From Phaeobacter sp. J2-8 (GTDB taxonomy: Bacteria > Pseudomonadota > Alphaproteobacteria > Rhodobacterales > Rhodobacteraceae): 64,000 nt of DNA. Shown in pieces: positions 18,550 to 27,900 of this stretch. Every line of letters begins with the position of its first letter. The stretch's first letter is position 1. The position numbers were made by a program, and so were the translations under genes. The stretch is from the NCBI RefSeq assembly GCF_022867865.1, contig NZ_JALIEC010000004.1, positions 310,001 through 374,000 of the forward strand, in the 5' to 3' direction. Under the pieces are notes generated by a model. The model was not told where the DNA came from. It worked only from the letters and a program-made list of their open reading frames with translations, and did not search any database.

Positions 18550-18792
18550 GCCAAAGGTCGCTTCCTGGACAACATCTTCGTCGAACGGCTCTGGCGATCC
18601 TTGAAGTATGAATGCGTCTATCTGCACGCTTGGGAAACCGGATCAGAGGCAAAAGCTGGCGTGAGGAAATGGATGGAGTTCTACAACCAAAAGCGCCCGC
18701 ATTCTGCCCTTGGCGGGCGACCACCTGCCGTGGTCTATTGGCAGCAAAATGAAACCACCAACTCCGATCAGCAGGTGCAAAGAGTAGCTTAA
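18550..18792 (+). pseudogene. IS3-family transposase (OrfB), C-terminal fragment
   Basis: From about 18550 the plus strand encodes KGRFLDNIFVERLWRSLKYE followed by VYLHAWETGSEAKAGVRKWM and FYNQKRPHSALGGRPPAVVY, the C-terminal end of an IS3 integrase-type transposase including the last catalytic Glu region. The upstream catalytic part is gone and the frame instead continues into the antisense of the ParB-like gene. The element's right end probably lies within 18800-18840. It is an inactive remnant. Confidence 0.85.
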
Positions 18793-19003
18793 CTTACGCC
18801 AGATCCTGTCCAACAAATGGGGAGTAGCTCAGTTATTGAATGGAGAAGACGTGGTACCGCGCAATGGGTAAATTCAGTTGAACAGGTGACAGCACTGCTT
18901 GCCACCCGACCATAGCCCCCAAAACGAGCATGTACGGTTTCTATCGGCTCCCGCCTGATCTATTCTGCGGTGCCGCGATTGGGGACGGATTGGCACCGGA
19001 ATT

Positions 19004-19042
19004 GTGAGATTTTCCACTATGGCCGAGAGTGGAAAATCTCAC
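19004..19042. repeat. Perfect 15-bp inverted repeat downstream of RTX gene
   Basis: GTGAGATTTTCCACT at 19004-19018 pairs exactly with AGTGGAAAATCTCAC at 19028-19042 around a 9-base loop. It lies 12 bases past the stop of the leftward RTX gene. There is no run of T after the hairpin on either strand, so it may be a Rho-independent-like barrier, an mRNA-stabilising hairpin, or the end of a lost mobile element. Confidence 0.75.
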
Positions 19043-19053
19043 ACCACTAGCCG

Positions 19054-22000
19054 TCAAACAATCTCCAAGGCGTTCAAAATCTCTGGCAGCGTGGTCGTGA
19101 AATCAGCAGCGTTTGCCGCAAGAGCGATGGAAATATCATACTCGGCTCCAGACGCGGTGTCGGTGTAGGAGATGGTTATTCCACTGGCAGTCAATGCTAC
19201 GCTCGACGCGTCGAACTCTACGCCGCCAACATTGTAGAACCGTAGGGCGTCACCTTCCCTAGCATCAAAATCGGTTACGGATGTATCGGTTGATGTGCGG
19301 GTGAACTCGAACACATCTGCGCCAGCTCCACCTGTCAGCACGTCGGTTCCAATACCTCCAAAGATGGTGTCGTTGCCGTTGCCACCGGAGATGTCTTCGT
19401 TGGCATCCGAGCCCCAGATCACGTCATTGCCTTCACCACCGTCGATGGACATGGCGACGCCAGAAAGACTGTAATCTGGGCTGGTCAAGTCGATGATATC
19501 ATCGCCGCCCATGCCTCGGATTTCTTCGATGTTGGCGAAACGCGCGGCGCTTTCGTTGCCCACGTAGTCTTCGGTCAAAGCAACTGAGCTGTGGAAGCCG
19601 GAATAGGCGTCATGCAAGAAGAAAGCATCGCCTTCGCCACTGAGTTCGACAATATCAGCATCCGCGCCGCCATCGGTCACGGCTTCGATGCGTACCAGTC
19701 CTTCGAGGTTGACCCGCGCCTGTGTGCCTACTTGGGTATCGGAGCTGACATTGAAGGCGACATAGCCAGATGTGTGATAGGACGAGCCTGAAAGGAGGAT
19801 CACATCATTTCCAGCTAGTCCTCGAAGAAGGTCCGAGCCAGATGACGAGGTTATTTGGTCATTGCCTGATCCACTAATTGCGTAGTCATCGCCTTCGCCA
19901 CCGTCGAGGGTGTCGTTGCCCTCTTCGCCATCAAGGACATCGTTTCCGCTGCCACCTGTGATGCTGTCATTGCCTTCGCCACCGTTCAGATTGTCGTTGC
20001 CGCCGTTGCCATGGATCACAAGGTCTTCGGTGATACCATTAGCGAATGAAAATATGTCATCACCTTCGCCACCCAGCATGGTGAAGGCTTCGCCATTTGC
20101 TTGGGCAAAAACGGTTGATGTGTCGCGTCCAATGACGCGGAAGCCATCCGTGCCCCAAGTATGAAAGCTCAGCTCTTCATCGGAGGCGGCGTCATAAGAA
20201 GCGAGTGAGATCAAGCGTAATGTGATCAATGCCGCCGTTGCCGTTGTAGTAGGTTCGATTAGTGTTTGTTGGATCAAGGATAAGCGTAACGGCATCGTCA
20301 CCCTGCCCGCTTGTCAACGATTGAAGCCACTCAAAGCCCTCGAAGGATGTTCCATCAGCAAGAGAAATCAGTGCATCGGAGGCGGCGTCATAAGTGAAGT
20401 CCAGCGCTCCCGCAAAATCGCGGCGATTGATAGAGAGCGCATCAAAGCCACTGCCGCCAATAAGAGTATCGGGGCCGTCATCGTAATCGGAACTGATATA
20501 GTCATCGCCTTCACCGCCATCGAGGGTGTCGTTGCCCTCTTCGCCATCAAGGACATCGTTTCCGCTGCCACCTGTGATGCTGTCATTGCCTTCGCCACCG
20601 TTCAGATTGTCGTTGCCGCCGTTGCCATGGATCACAAGGTCTTCGGTGATACCATTAGCGAATGAAAATATGTCATCACCTTCGCCACCCAGCATGGTGA
20701 AGGCTTCGCCATTTGCTTGGGCAAAAACGGTTGATGTGTCGCGTCCAATGACGCGGAAGCCATCCGTGCCCCAAGTATGAAAGCTCAGCTCTTCATTGAA
20801 GCGAGTGAGATCAAGCGTAATGTGATCAATGCCGCCGTTGCCGTTGTAGTAGGTTCGATTAGTGTTTGTTGGATCAAGGATAAGCGTAACGGCATCGTCA
20901 CCCTGCCCGCTTGTCAACGATTGAAGCCACTCAAAGCCCTCGAAGGATGTTCCATCAGCAAGAGAAATCAGTGCATCGGAGGCGGCGTCATAAGTGAAGT
21001 CCAGCGCTCCCGCAAAATCGCGGCGATTGATAGAGAGCGCATCAAAGCCACTGCCGCCAATAAGAGTATCGGGGCCGTCATCGTAATCGGAACTGATATA
21101 GTCATCGCCTTCACCGCCATCGAGGGTGTCATTGCCTTCTTCACCATCAAGGACATCGTTTCCGCTGCCACCTGTGATGCTGTCATTGCCTTCGCCACCG
21201 TTCAGATTGTCGTTGCCGCCGTTGCCATGGATCACAAGGTCTTCGGTGATACCATTAGCGAATGAAAATATGTCATCACCTTCGCCACCCAGCATGGTGA
21301 AGGCTTCGCCATTTGCTTGGGCAAAAACGGTTGATGTGTCGCGTCCAATGACGCGGAAACCGTTCGGGCCCCAAGTATGAAAGCTCAGCTCTTCATTGAA
21401 GCGAGTGAGATCAAGCGTAATGTGATCAATGCCGCCGTTGCCGTTGTAGTAGGTTCGATTAGTGTTTGTTGGATCAAGGATAAGCGTAACGGCATCGTCA
21501 CCCTGCCCGCTTGTCAACGATTGAAGCCACTCAAAGCCCTCGAAGGATGTTCCATCAGCAAGAGAAATCAGTGCATCGGAGGCGGCGTCATAAGTGAAGT
21601 CCAGAGCTCCCGCAAAATCGCGGCGATTGATAGAGAGCGCATCAAAGCCACTGCCGCCAATAAGAGTATCGGGGCCGTCATCGTAATCGGAACTGATATA
21701 GTCATCGCCTTCACCGCCATCGAGGGTGTCATTGCCTTCTTCACCATCAAGGACATCGTTTCCGCTGCCACCTGTGATGCTGTCATTGCCTTCGCCACCG
21801 TTCAGATTGTCGTTGCCGCCGTTGCCATGGATCACAAGGTCTTCGGTGATACCATTAGCGAATGAAAATATGTCATCACCTTCGCCACCCAGCATGGTGA
21901 AGGCTTCGCCATTTGCTTGGGCAAAAACGGTTGATGTGTCGCGTCCAATGACGCGGAAGCCATCCGTGCCCCAAGTGATAAAAGACAGGCCTTCGTTGAA

Positions 22001-22681
22001 CCGTGTGAGATCAAGCGTGACGTGATCAATACCGCCACCACCGAAAAAGGATGTTTGGTTCCCTTCATCATCGTCAAGGATCAAGTAGGCATTGTCGTCC
22101 CCATCTCCGCTTGAGTAACTGCTGCCGTTACTGCTTGTGGCGACGTATGTGTATGGACTCGTTGGTACTTGTTCTAATGTGACCGTTTCAAGCAAGCCTT
22201 CGACAATAATTTGACTTGCGGCGGTTGTTATAAACTGCGGAATATAGTCGCCAACAACGGATTGAGCTAGTGAACTAAGCGCAGGAACACCAACACTGCT
22301 TGCTAGCTGCTCTAGAAGGCTGTCTTCAATACCCCAAGCATAAGACACACCCTCAGCGACTAAATCTGTGGTTAGAGACAAAAGCTCTCTGTTGGCAGCT
22401 TGATGAAAGCGACCATCGGCTGTTAGCAGATGAAGTTGTCTGAATGCCTGAATGCTAAATTCGCTTTGACCAATGAAGGATGATCCAAACACCGTGTCTG
22501 CGAAGCTTTCTAAAAATGAGACATTACCGTCGAAATTGGCATCACGAAAATCATAACCGCTAATAAGCGCGACAAACTCACCTTGCCCTGGGCCGACTTG
22601 AGAGCCTTCAAACAGCGCATGGCCAATGACTTGGTTACCAGTGTAATCGTGAATATCAATGAGAGTGTAAGGATTGGGCAT
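19054..22681 (-). pseudogene. RTX (hemolysin-type calcium-binding) repeat protein with 600-bp tandem units, frameshifted
   Basis: The reading starts at 22681 (MPNPYTLIDIHDYTGNQVIG) with about 190 residues of unique sequence. It then enters repeated 200-residue units, each with a glycine-rich RTX block (NDSITGGSGNDVLDGEEGND) that should bind calcium and fold as a beta-roll outside the cell. The frame breaks at 20181-20197, where 17 bases replace one base (net +16). In the next frame the protein resumes as EELSFHTWGTDGFRVIGRD and continues through a last RTX block and a C-terminal region to 19054. With the break repaired it would be roughly 1200 residues. Such proteins leave by type I secretion through a C-terminal signal; no dedicated exporter of that type is adjacent. 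Confidence 0.85.
20208..22007. repeat. Three near-identical 600-bp tandem repeats inside the RTX gene
   Basis: The sequence repeats with a period of exactly 600 bases: the same 30-base block recurs at 20221, 20821 and 21421, and so on across the unit. Copies differ at only a few positions, for example within the stretch at 21121-21145 against 20521-20545, and at 21358-21370 against 20758-20770. A further partial unit lies at about 19900-20180. Near identity implies recent duplication or gene conversion. Confidence 0.95.
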
Positions 22682-22824
22682 AAATGATCACTCAGTAAAT
22701 ATCTTGCTGTGAATGACTTTTGCAGAGATGGTGGCTCTTGTCACGGACAAGATGAGCGCGCTTACACACAGAGTGTCAACTCGACCAGATCACCCGAATA
22801 ACCTCAATTCCCATACAAGCGGCA

Positions 22825-23067
22825 TCAATGATGAATTTGTTTTTGGGCGGGTTCAAAACCCACGGCACGAAATAGCAGCTCCGCCGCCTCACATCCGCAT
22901 GATTGAGCGGTCTCAAATATTTTATATGTACCCCGTTTTCCATCCAGCTCACTATCCCCTTCCTGCGCCACGGCTGGCGCATCCACGTAGACCGCCTTGA
23001 CCCAAAACACGCCAAACATGACGACGATGGAGAGAACGGCCAGTGCGAGTGCTTCAAGCTTTGTCAT
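22825..23067 (-). CDS. Small putative membrane-anchored protein
   Basis: An 80-residue frame beginning MTKLEALALAVLSIVVMFGV, a likely single transmembrane helix or uncleaved signal, followed by a short polar region with Cys-x-Cys (SCGCEAAELL). It lies upstream of the RTX gene in the same direction. No family is recognised and no clear ribosome site is visible, so it could be a chance frame. Confidence 0.4.
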   Translation of the reverse strand: MTKLEALALAVLSIVVMFGVFWVKAVYVDAPAVAQEGDSELDGKRGTYKIFETAQSCGCEAAELLFRAVGFEPAQKQIHH

Positions 23068-23142
23068 GGCAGCAGCTTAACCGCCCTGCCGTCGATCACC
23101 TGAGAGAAAACAGCAAAAACCCCTGCCCTTCCTGTGGGTAAG

Positions 23143-23493
23143 TTACCGCAAGCCCGCTTGGGGCAGATTGCAATCGCCCTGCCGCTGAACATGAGCGGCC
23201 ACGGTGACACCTTCAGCCTGAATGCAAGCCTGTACGATCTCAAAGAGATTGGACGCGGTTGGATTGCCTGCGGCGCTCAAGGTGCGCATGAGGTTCTTGT
23301 CCACCTTGCCAGTACGCTCAGCCAGCTCTTTGAACCCCATGGTGGCGTTGACGAACTGACGTAGCAAAAGCCGCCCCTCGTTCAGCTCACCACTGAGCAG
23401 CGAATTGAGTGCGTCTTCCAGCATTTCCGCCCCAAACTCGGGATTTTCATCGACCATGGCTTTCATGGCGGCTTTGTATGATGTGGTTGGCAT
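23143..23493 (-). CDS. Antitoxin, HigA-like helix-turn-helix protein
   Basis: The 116-residue protein has a C-terminal helix-turn-helix (GFKELAERTGKVDKNLMRTL, then SAAGNPTASNLFEIVQA) like addiction-module antidotes of the HigA type. Its ATG overlaps the toxin stop codon in TAATG, which couples translation of the two. It would neutralise the toxin and repress the pair's promoter. The N-terminal half (ENPEFGAEMLEDALNSLLSG) would hold the toxin-binding part. Confidence 0.8.
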   Translation of the reverse strand: MPTTSYKAAMKAMVDENPEFGAEMLEDALNSLLSGELNEGRLLLRQFVNATMGFKELAERTGKVDKNLMRTLSAAGNPTASNLFEIVQACIQAEGVTVAAHVQRQGDCNLPQAGLR

Positions 23494-23828
23494 TATCCTT
23501 TCCTTTCTGTTGTGGTTTCATCCTGATAATCACGCCAAAGCTGTTTGGCTTTTGCGATGTCATCGCTCTGGCGGCGCTTTGTGCCGCCATGAAGCAGGAT
23601 CACAAGCCTATCGCCCTCTTGGCCTAGGTAAATCCTAATCCCTGCCCCGAATGTGAGCCTGATTTCGAAAACACCGTCACCAACGGATTTGAGGCTTCCA
23701 GTGTTGCCTTCTTCCAATCGGCCTAACGCAACTGTCACCCGTTTTCTGGCCTGCCTGTTGATCTTGGAAAGCCACTTGATAAATGGCTGCTTCCCTTCTG
23801 GCGTTGTGTAAACTTCAATCTCAATCAT
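23493..23828 (-). CDS. RelE/HigB-type toxin
   Basis: From ATG 23828 the protein begins MIEIEVYTTPEGKQPFIKWL and continues with ARKRVTVALGRLEEGN, GVFEIRLTFGAGIRIYLGQE and VILLHGGTKRRQSDDIAKAK, the standard layout of HigB-type phage-derived ribosome-dependent mRNA interferases of about 110 residues. An upstream TTG at 23858 would add ten residues without family support. The toxin-first gene order is that of HigBA modules. Plasmid-borne pairs of this type help retain the plasmid. Confidence 0.85.
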   Translation of the reverse strand: MIEIEVYTTPEGKQPFIKWLSKINRQARKRVTVALGRLEEGNTGSLKSVGDGVFEIRLTFGAGIRIYLGQEGDRLVILLHGGTKRRQSDDIAKAKQLWRDYQDETTTERKG

Positions 23829-23838
23829 ATAGGTAGCG

Positions 23839-23854
23839 GTATCATATACGATAC
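23839..23854. promoter_or_regulatory. Putative operator of the toxin-antitoxin pair
   Basis: GTATCATATACGATAC is an inverted repeat (arms GTATC/GATAC, six bases between, nearly symmetric throughout) placed 10 bases before the toxin start. Its position fits autoregulation by the antitoxin. Confidence 0.45.
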
Positions 23855-23868
23855 TCAAAAAGCAAGAA

Positions 23869-24256
23869 CTATCTAACCCCTGTGCCTACCCCAATCATTG
23901 GGTAGAAAGTCCAACCTGCTCTTCTGAGCTGACTGGAACCTGACGAAAAGGGCTCCCGCTGTTTGTTGTGTTGGAAGGTGGTTCCTATTTTCCCCTGCTT
24001 CGTATGAGCCTGCTTTCGCTTGAGTGTCGTTCCGTCACACATGGTTCTGCCGGAATACCCCCTTGCGGGGTTGTAGGCATGGTTCTGTGTGATGGATCGT
24101 AAACGTCGAAAGTTGGCGGGAGCTGGTGAAAATCCCCCTGCTTTGGTGAGTGCGGAAGCACTCTTTCTTTCTTTTGCTCGTCTGGTCGCCTGCGGCCTAA
24201 GATCAGCTTGTTGCATGGGTCAGAATATGGGCGCAGTCGCCCCTTTCCCCAAGTGA
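23869..24256. other. Stretch without a supported gene
   Basis: About 390 bases between the toxin gene and IS remnants. One reverse frame of 115 codons is open here but has basic, low-information composition and no start signals. It probably holds the toxin promoter at the left and non-coding IS-flank DNA at the right. Confidence 0.4.
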
Positions 24257-24550
24257 CTATGCGGCTCGCTTGAAGACCGCACGACCAAGGCGGGTCATGC
24301 GGTTGAGTGATTTTGTGGCGATCTGGTTTTCTGTGACTTGGCGGTTCATTTCCCTGGCGTTCAGCTCTGGGCCGATGACGAACTTGCGGCGCCCGATTTG
24401 GGCTTCGACGAGGGCGCGATCATTGTACCCCGTCGCTGCCTGCCACGCCATTCGGCCATGCTCGGCGATATGCTCCATGTGAGCGTCGCGCCCATCTCTC
24501 AGGCCGAGGACGGCGGTGACCGTTGCATTAATTTTGGCTGGTCGCATAGA
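24257..24550 (-). pseudogene. IS5-family transposase, C-terminal fragment
   Basis: The reverse translation reads HIAEHGRMAWQAATGYNDRA, LVEAQIGRRKFVIGPELNAR and ends LNRMTRLGRAVFKRAA, the typical C-terminus of an IS5-group transposase. Only about 95 residues remain and they are fused in frame to an IS6 fragment, so this is a remnant. Confidence 0.75.
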
Positions 24551-24927
24551 TGCCGGGGAATGGCGTGCGTTTACGCGAAGATTTCGACCACCTAGCCCGT
24601 TGGCATCAATTGCACGCCAACCCTCTTGGATATTCCTTTGGAATACCCAAGAGAGCAGCGAGTAGCGCCCTTTCTCACCAACACGAATGTGGGTCTCGTC
24701 CACATACCGGTTGACGCTTGCACGGCGCAGGTGTTTCTCGGTCCGCTTCGCCAGCTCAAGACCAAGCTTCTGGACCCAGCGAGCGGCACACAGTCGATCA
24801 ACCAACAGTCATTGCACGCTGAGCCAGCAGGTCAGCCACATCCTGATAAGAACGCAGTTTTGCGCGGCATAACCAACCTCAAAAGCCGTTGGATGGACCA
24901 AGCGAACAGATTAATGCAACAGTTCCG
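24551..24927 (-). pseudogene. IS6-family transposase, N-terminal fragment with IS end
   Basis: Reading leftward, frame pieces give MWLTCWL, then LGLELAKRTEKHLRRASVNR and YVDETHIRVGEKGRYS, followed after an interruption by WRAIDANG. This is the N-terminal half of an IS6 transposase up to the first catalytic Asp region, with frame breaks. The right end near 24910-24927 carries GGAACTGTTGCATTAATC (minus strand), like IS6 terminal repeats. A small hairpin insert interrupts it at 24623-24653. The remnant ends 7 bases from the stop of the next RTX gene. Confidence 0.7.
24623..24653. repeat. 31-bp hairpin insert in the IS6 remnant
   Basis: CTCTTGGATATTCC and GGAATACCCAAGAG are 14-base inverted arms with one mismatch around TTT. 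In the transposase reading this segment adds SLLSWVFQRNIQEG between RYS/L and WRAIDANG, where the family has no extra residues. Confidence 0.55.
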
Positions 24928-24933
24928 GCAATA

Positions 24934-27900
24934 TCAAACCCAGATCATATCGTCAGTGATTTGCGCCAGCGTGGTGTTCGCAAATGTGATCTGCACCCCC
25001 TGGTCATCAAACACCAGATTTGCACCGACCTGGGTCATCTCTGCGCGCGCCGCAGCTGCGTCGACAAACCCAAAACCGTTCAGTTCAATGTAATCCCAAG
25101 CCTCCAGATCGGCCACGAAATTGGCACCGTCGTGGCTGGCGTCAAACACAAAAACATCCGCGAACTGGCCGCCCGCCATCAGATCACCGCCCGGGCCGCC
25201 CTCGATCCGGTCATCTACACCCTGATTGCGCATCCAGGACTTGAGTTGCGCTGCGGTTTCTGCGGCGAATTGCGGGCTTTGGGAAAACCCTAGGACGACG
25301 TCGGCGCGGCTCATGCCATTTGCCAAATCACCTGTCCAGCGCGCCAGGCCAGCGGCATCTGGGTCGTCGTTGTTCAGCACGTTTTGATACAACAGCCGCA
25401 CAAAGGCCTCGTCCGTTGAATTCGCCGGGAAGGCAGCGAGGAACTCCGGCGAGCCGACAAACCCCTCGGCCACCTCGGTCAACGTCCGCTCCCCCGTTGC
25501 CAGCCGTTCAACCCAGTTGGTCTGGCCAGTGACATCGGGATCTCGATCCAGTGTCGACCGGAACAGCCGGTACACATCGTCGCTCCAATTGGTGGTGACG
25601 TTCATAAATGCATAAGCGTTGGCCGCATCGGTTGTGCTTTGGATGAATTGCGGGCTGTTCATCAGGCCAATCACCGCGTCTGCCCGGTTGGAATCGGCAA
25701 CCGCTGTCCAGCGGGCAAGGCCCATGGCATCGGGGTTGTCGGTATCCAGCACGTTTTTGTAAAGTGCGCGCACAAAGGTCTCAGACGAGGTGCCATCCGG
25801 AAAGGTGTTCTGGAACTCTTGTGAGGCCACGAACCCCTGGGTGACTTCCTGCAACGTGCGCACACCCGTCGCGATCCGCCCGGTCCAGTTTACATGACCA
25901 ATTGCATCGGGATCGCGGTCAAACGTGGCCTTGTAGAGCCGGAAAATCTGGTTGGCAAAACTGGCCCCATAATATGCGGCGGCGGCGCCGTCGCCAAACA
26001 GGATATCTTCGCCATTGCGGCCATAAATCCGATCGCTCCCGCCACCGCCGGTGATGGTGTCATTGGCAGCCAACCCTTCGATAAGCTCGGGGTTGGCAGT
26101 GCCCACCAAAAGATCCGCCGCCGGGGTGCCGCGCAGATCAACACGTTCCGCAATCGCGGTGGTTTGGGCGGAAGTCACGGATTCAAGCGTACCCCCGTCA
26201 TCCGTATAGGTCGCCCTGACAGAAATCCGCGCGCCGACATCATCCGCAGTCAGCGCATAGGTCTCTGCAGTGGCCCCCGGAATGGCGGTGCCATCGCGCA
26301 GCCACTGATAGTTCAACGCGCCCAAGCCATCGGCATCAGCGATGGTAGAGGTGGCTTTTAGTTCCGCATTCTCTTCGGTGAAGCCGTTGATCGAAATCGC
26401 GCCCGTGGGCGGGTCATTCACATCATTCACCGCAAGTGACAGCGCCACACTCGCATCAGGTGTTGTCCCGACAGTGGTGTCGTCAACGGTGACAGACACA
26501 TCGAACTGGCTCTGGGTCATATTATCAAGTGCCGTGCCCGCTTTGAGGAATAGCTCCGTACCGTCAATTTCAAACAGCGCCGCGTCAGCCCCCGCCAGCC
26601 CCAGATCATTGGTGCCAAGCCCATCATCGACAACCGAAATATCCGCGATCTTTATGCGGGTTGTCGTGTCGGTGTTTTCATCAATGTCGGTCACAGCGTT
26701 GACCAGCGCCACAGCGGTGGGGGACGCGTTCACTTGGTTCACCGCAAGTGACAGCGCCACACTCGCATCAGGCGTTGCCCCAACAGTGGTGTCATCCACG
26801 GTGACAGACACATCGAACTGGCTCTGGGTCATATTATCAAGCGCAGTGCCCGCTTTGAGGAATAGCTCCGTACCGTCAATTTCAAACAGCGCCGCGTCAG
26901 CCCCCGCCAGCCCCAGATCATTGGTGCCAAGCCCATCATCGGCAACCGAAATATCCGCGATCTTTATGCGGGTTGTCGTGTCGGTGTTTTCATCAATATC
27001 GGTCACAGCGTTGACCAGCACCACATTGCTGGGGGGCGTATTGATCGTCGCTGCAAGCTCCGCATAGGTCAGTGTCGTGTCTGTAAACTGAATGAATTCG
27101 ACATCATCGTTGATCACATCTACGCCGTCTGTGGATGTCACAATCAGCGCATTTGTCCCTTGCGCCAAAGTGACATCGCCGCTGGCAACACCAAGCACAG
27201 CCGTATCAGTGCCATCGCCGCCAGAGACCAGATCATCGCCGACACCGCCCTCCAACAAGTCATCGCCAGCACCGCCTTCAAGCGTGTCGTTGCCTTCTTC
27301 GCCTCTTAAAGTGTCATTGCCCACGAAACCTCCGTCAAAACGGTCAACGCCCAAATCGCCGGCAAGCAAGTCGTTTCCGCTCCCACCGGTCAGACTGTCA
27401 TCGCCGTCACCACCATAGAGGCTGTCAGCATCTGCGCCGCCATCCAGACGATCATCGCCTTCGTCACCCGAAAGACTGTCCTGCCCCGATCCGCCGGAAA
27501 TACTGTCGCCGTCGCCATTGCCTCTGAGCCAGTCGTTCCCTCCGTCGCCCTCCATCGTGTCGTCACCGTCAGCGCCATAACCCCGGTCATCGCCTTCGCC
27601 GCCGATCATGGAATCGTCGCCTTCATCGCCGCGCAGGCTGTCGTTGCCTTCGCCGCCATCCAGCGTGTCATTGCCACCGCGGCCTTCCAGCGTGTCGTCA
27701 CCGCCGAGGCCGATCAGCATATTGGCACCCGAGTTGCCGATGCCGGAATTATCACCATCGGTCCCCGTGCCGTTCAAATCGGCGCTCGATCCCCCCAACG
27801 AGAAATTCTCGATCTCTGCGGTGAAATTGCGCAAATCCAAATCAAACGCAGCTTGAACAGTGTCATTGCCTTCTCCAGCATTTTCCACCACGATATCAGC

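Noticed and set aside
20208-22007. Regular repeats that might suggest a CRISPR-like array
   Set aside because: The unit is 600 bases, fully coding and without unique spacers.
19591-22025. Many plus-strand open frames opposite the RTX gene, some repeated three times
   Set aside because: They are mirror frames of Gly/Asp-rich RTX codons and repeat only because the RTX units repeat.
23869-24216. A 115-codon minus-strand frame
   Set aside because: Basic, low-information composition, no ribosome site, and the neighbouring DNA is IS debris.
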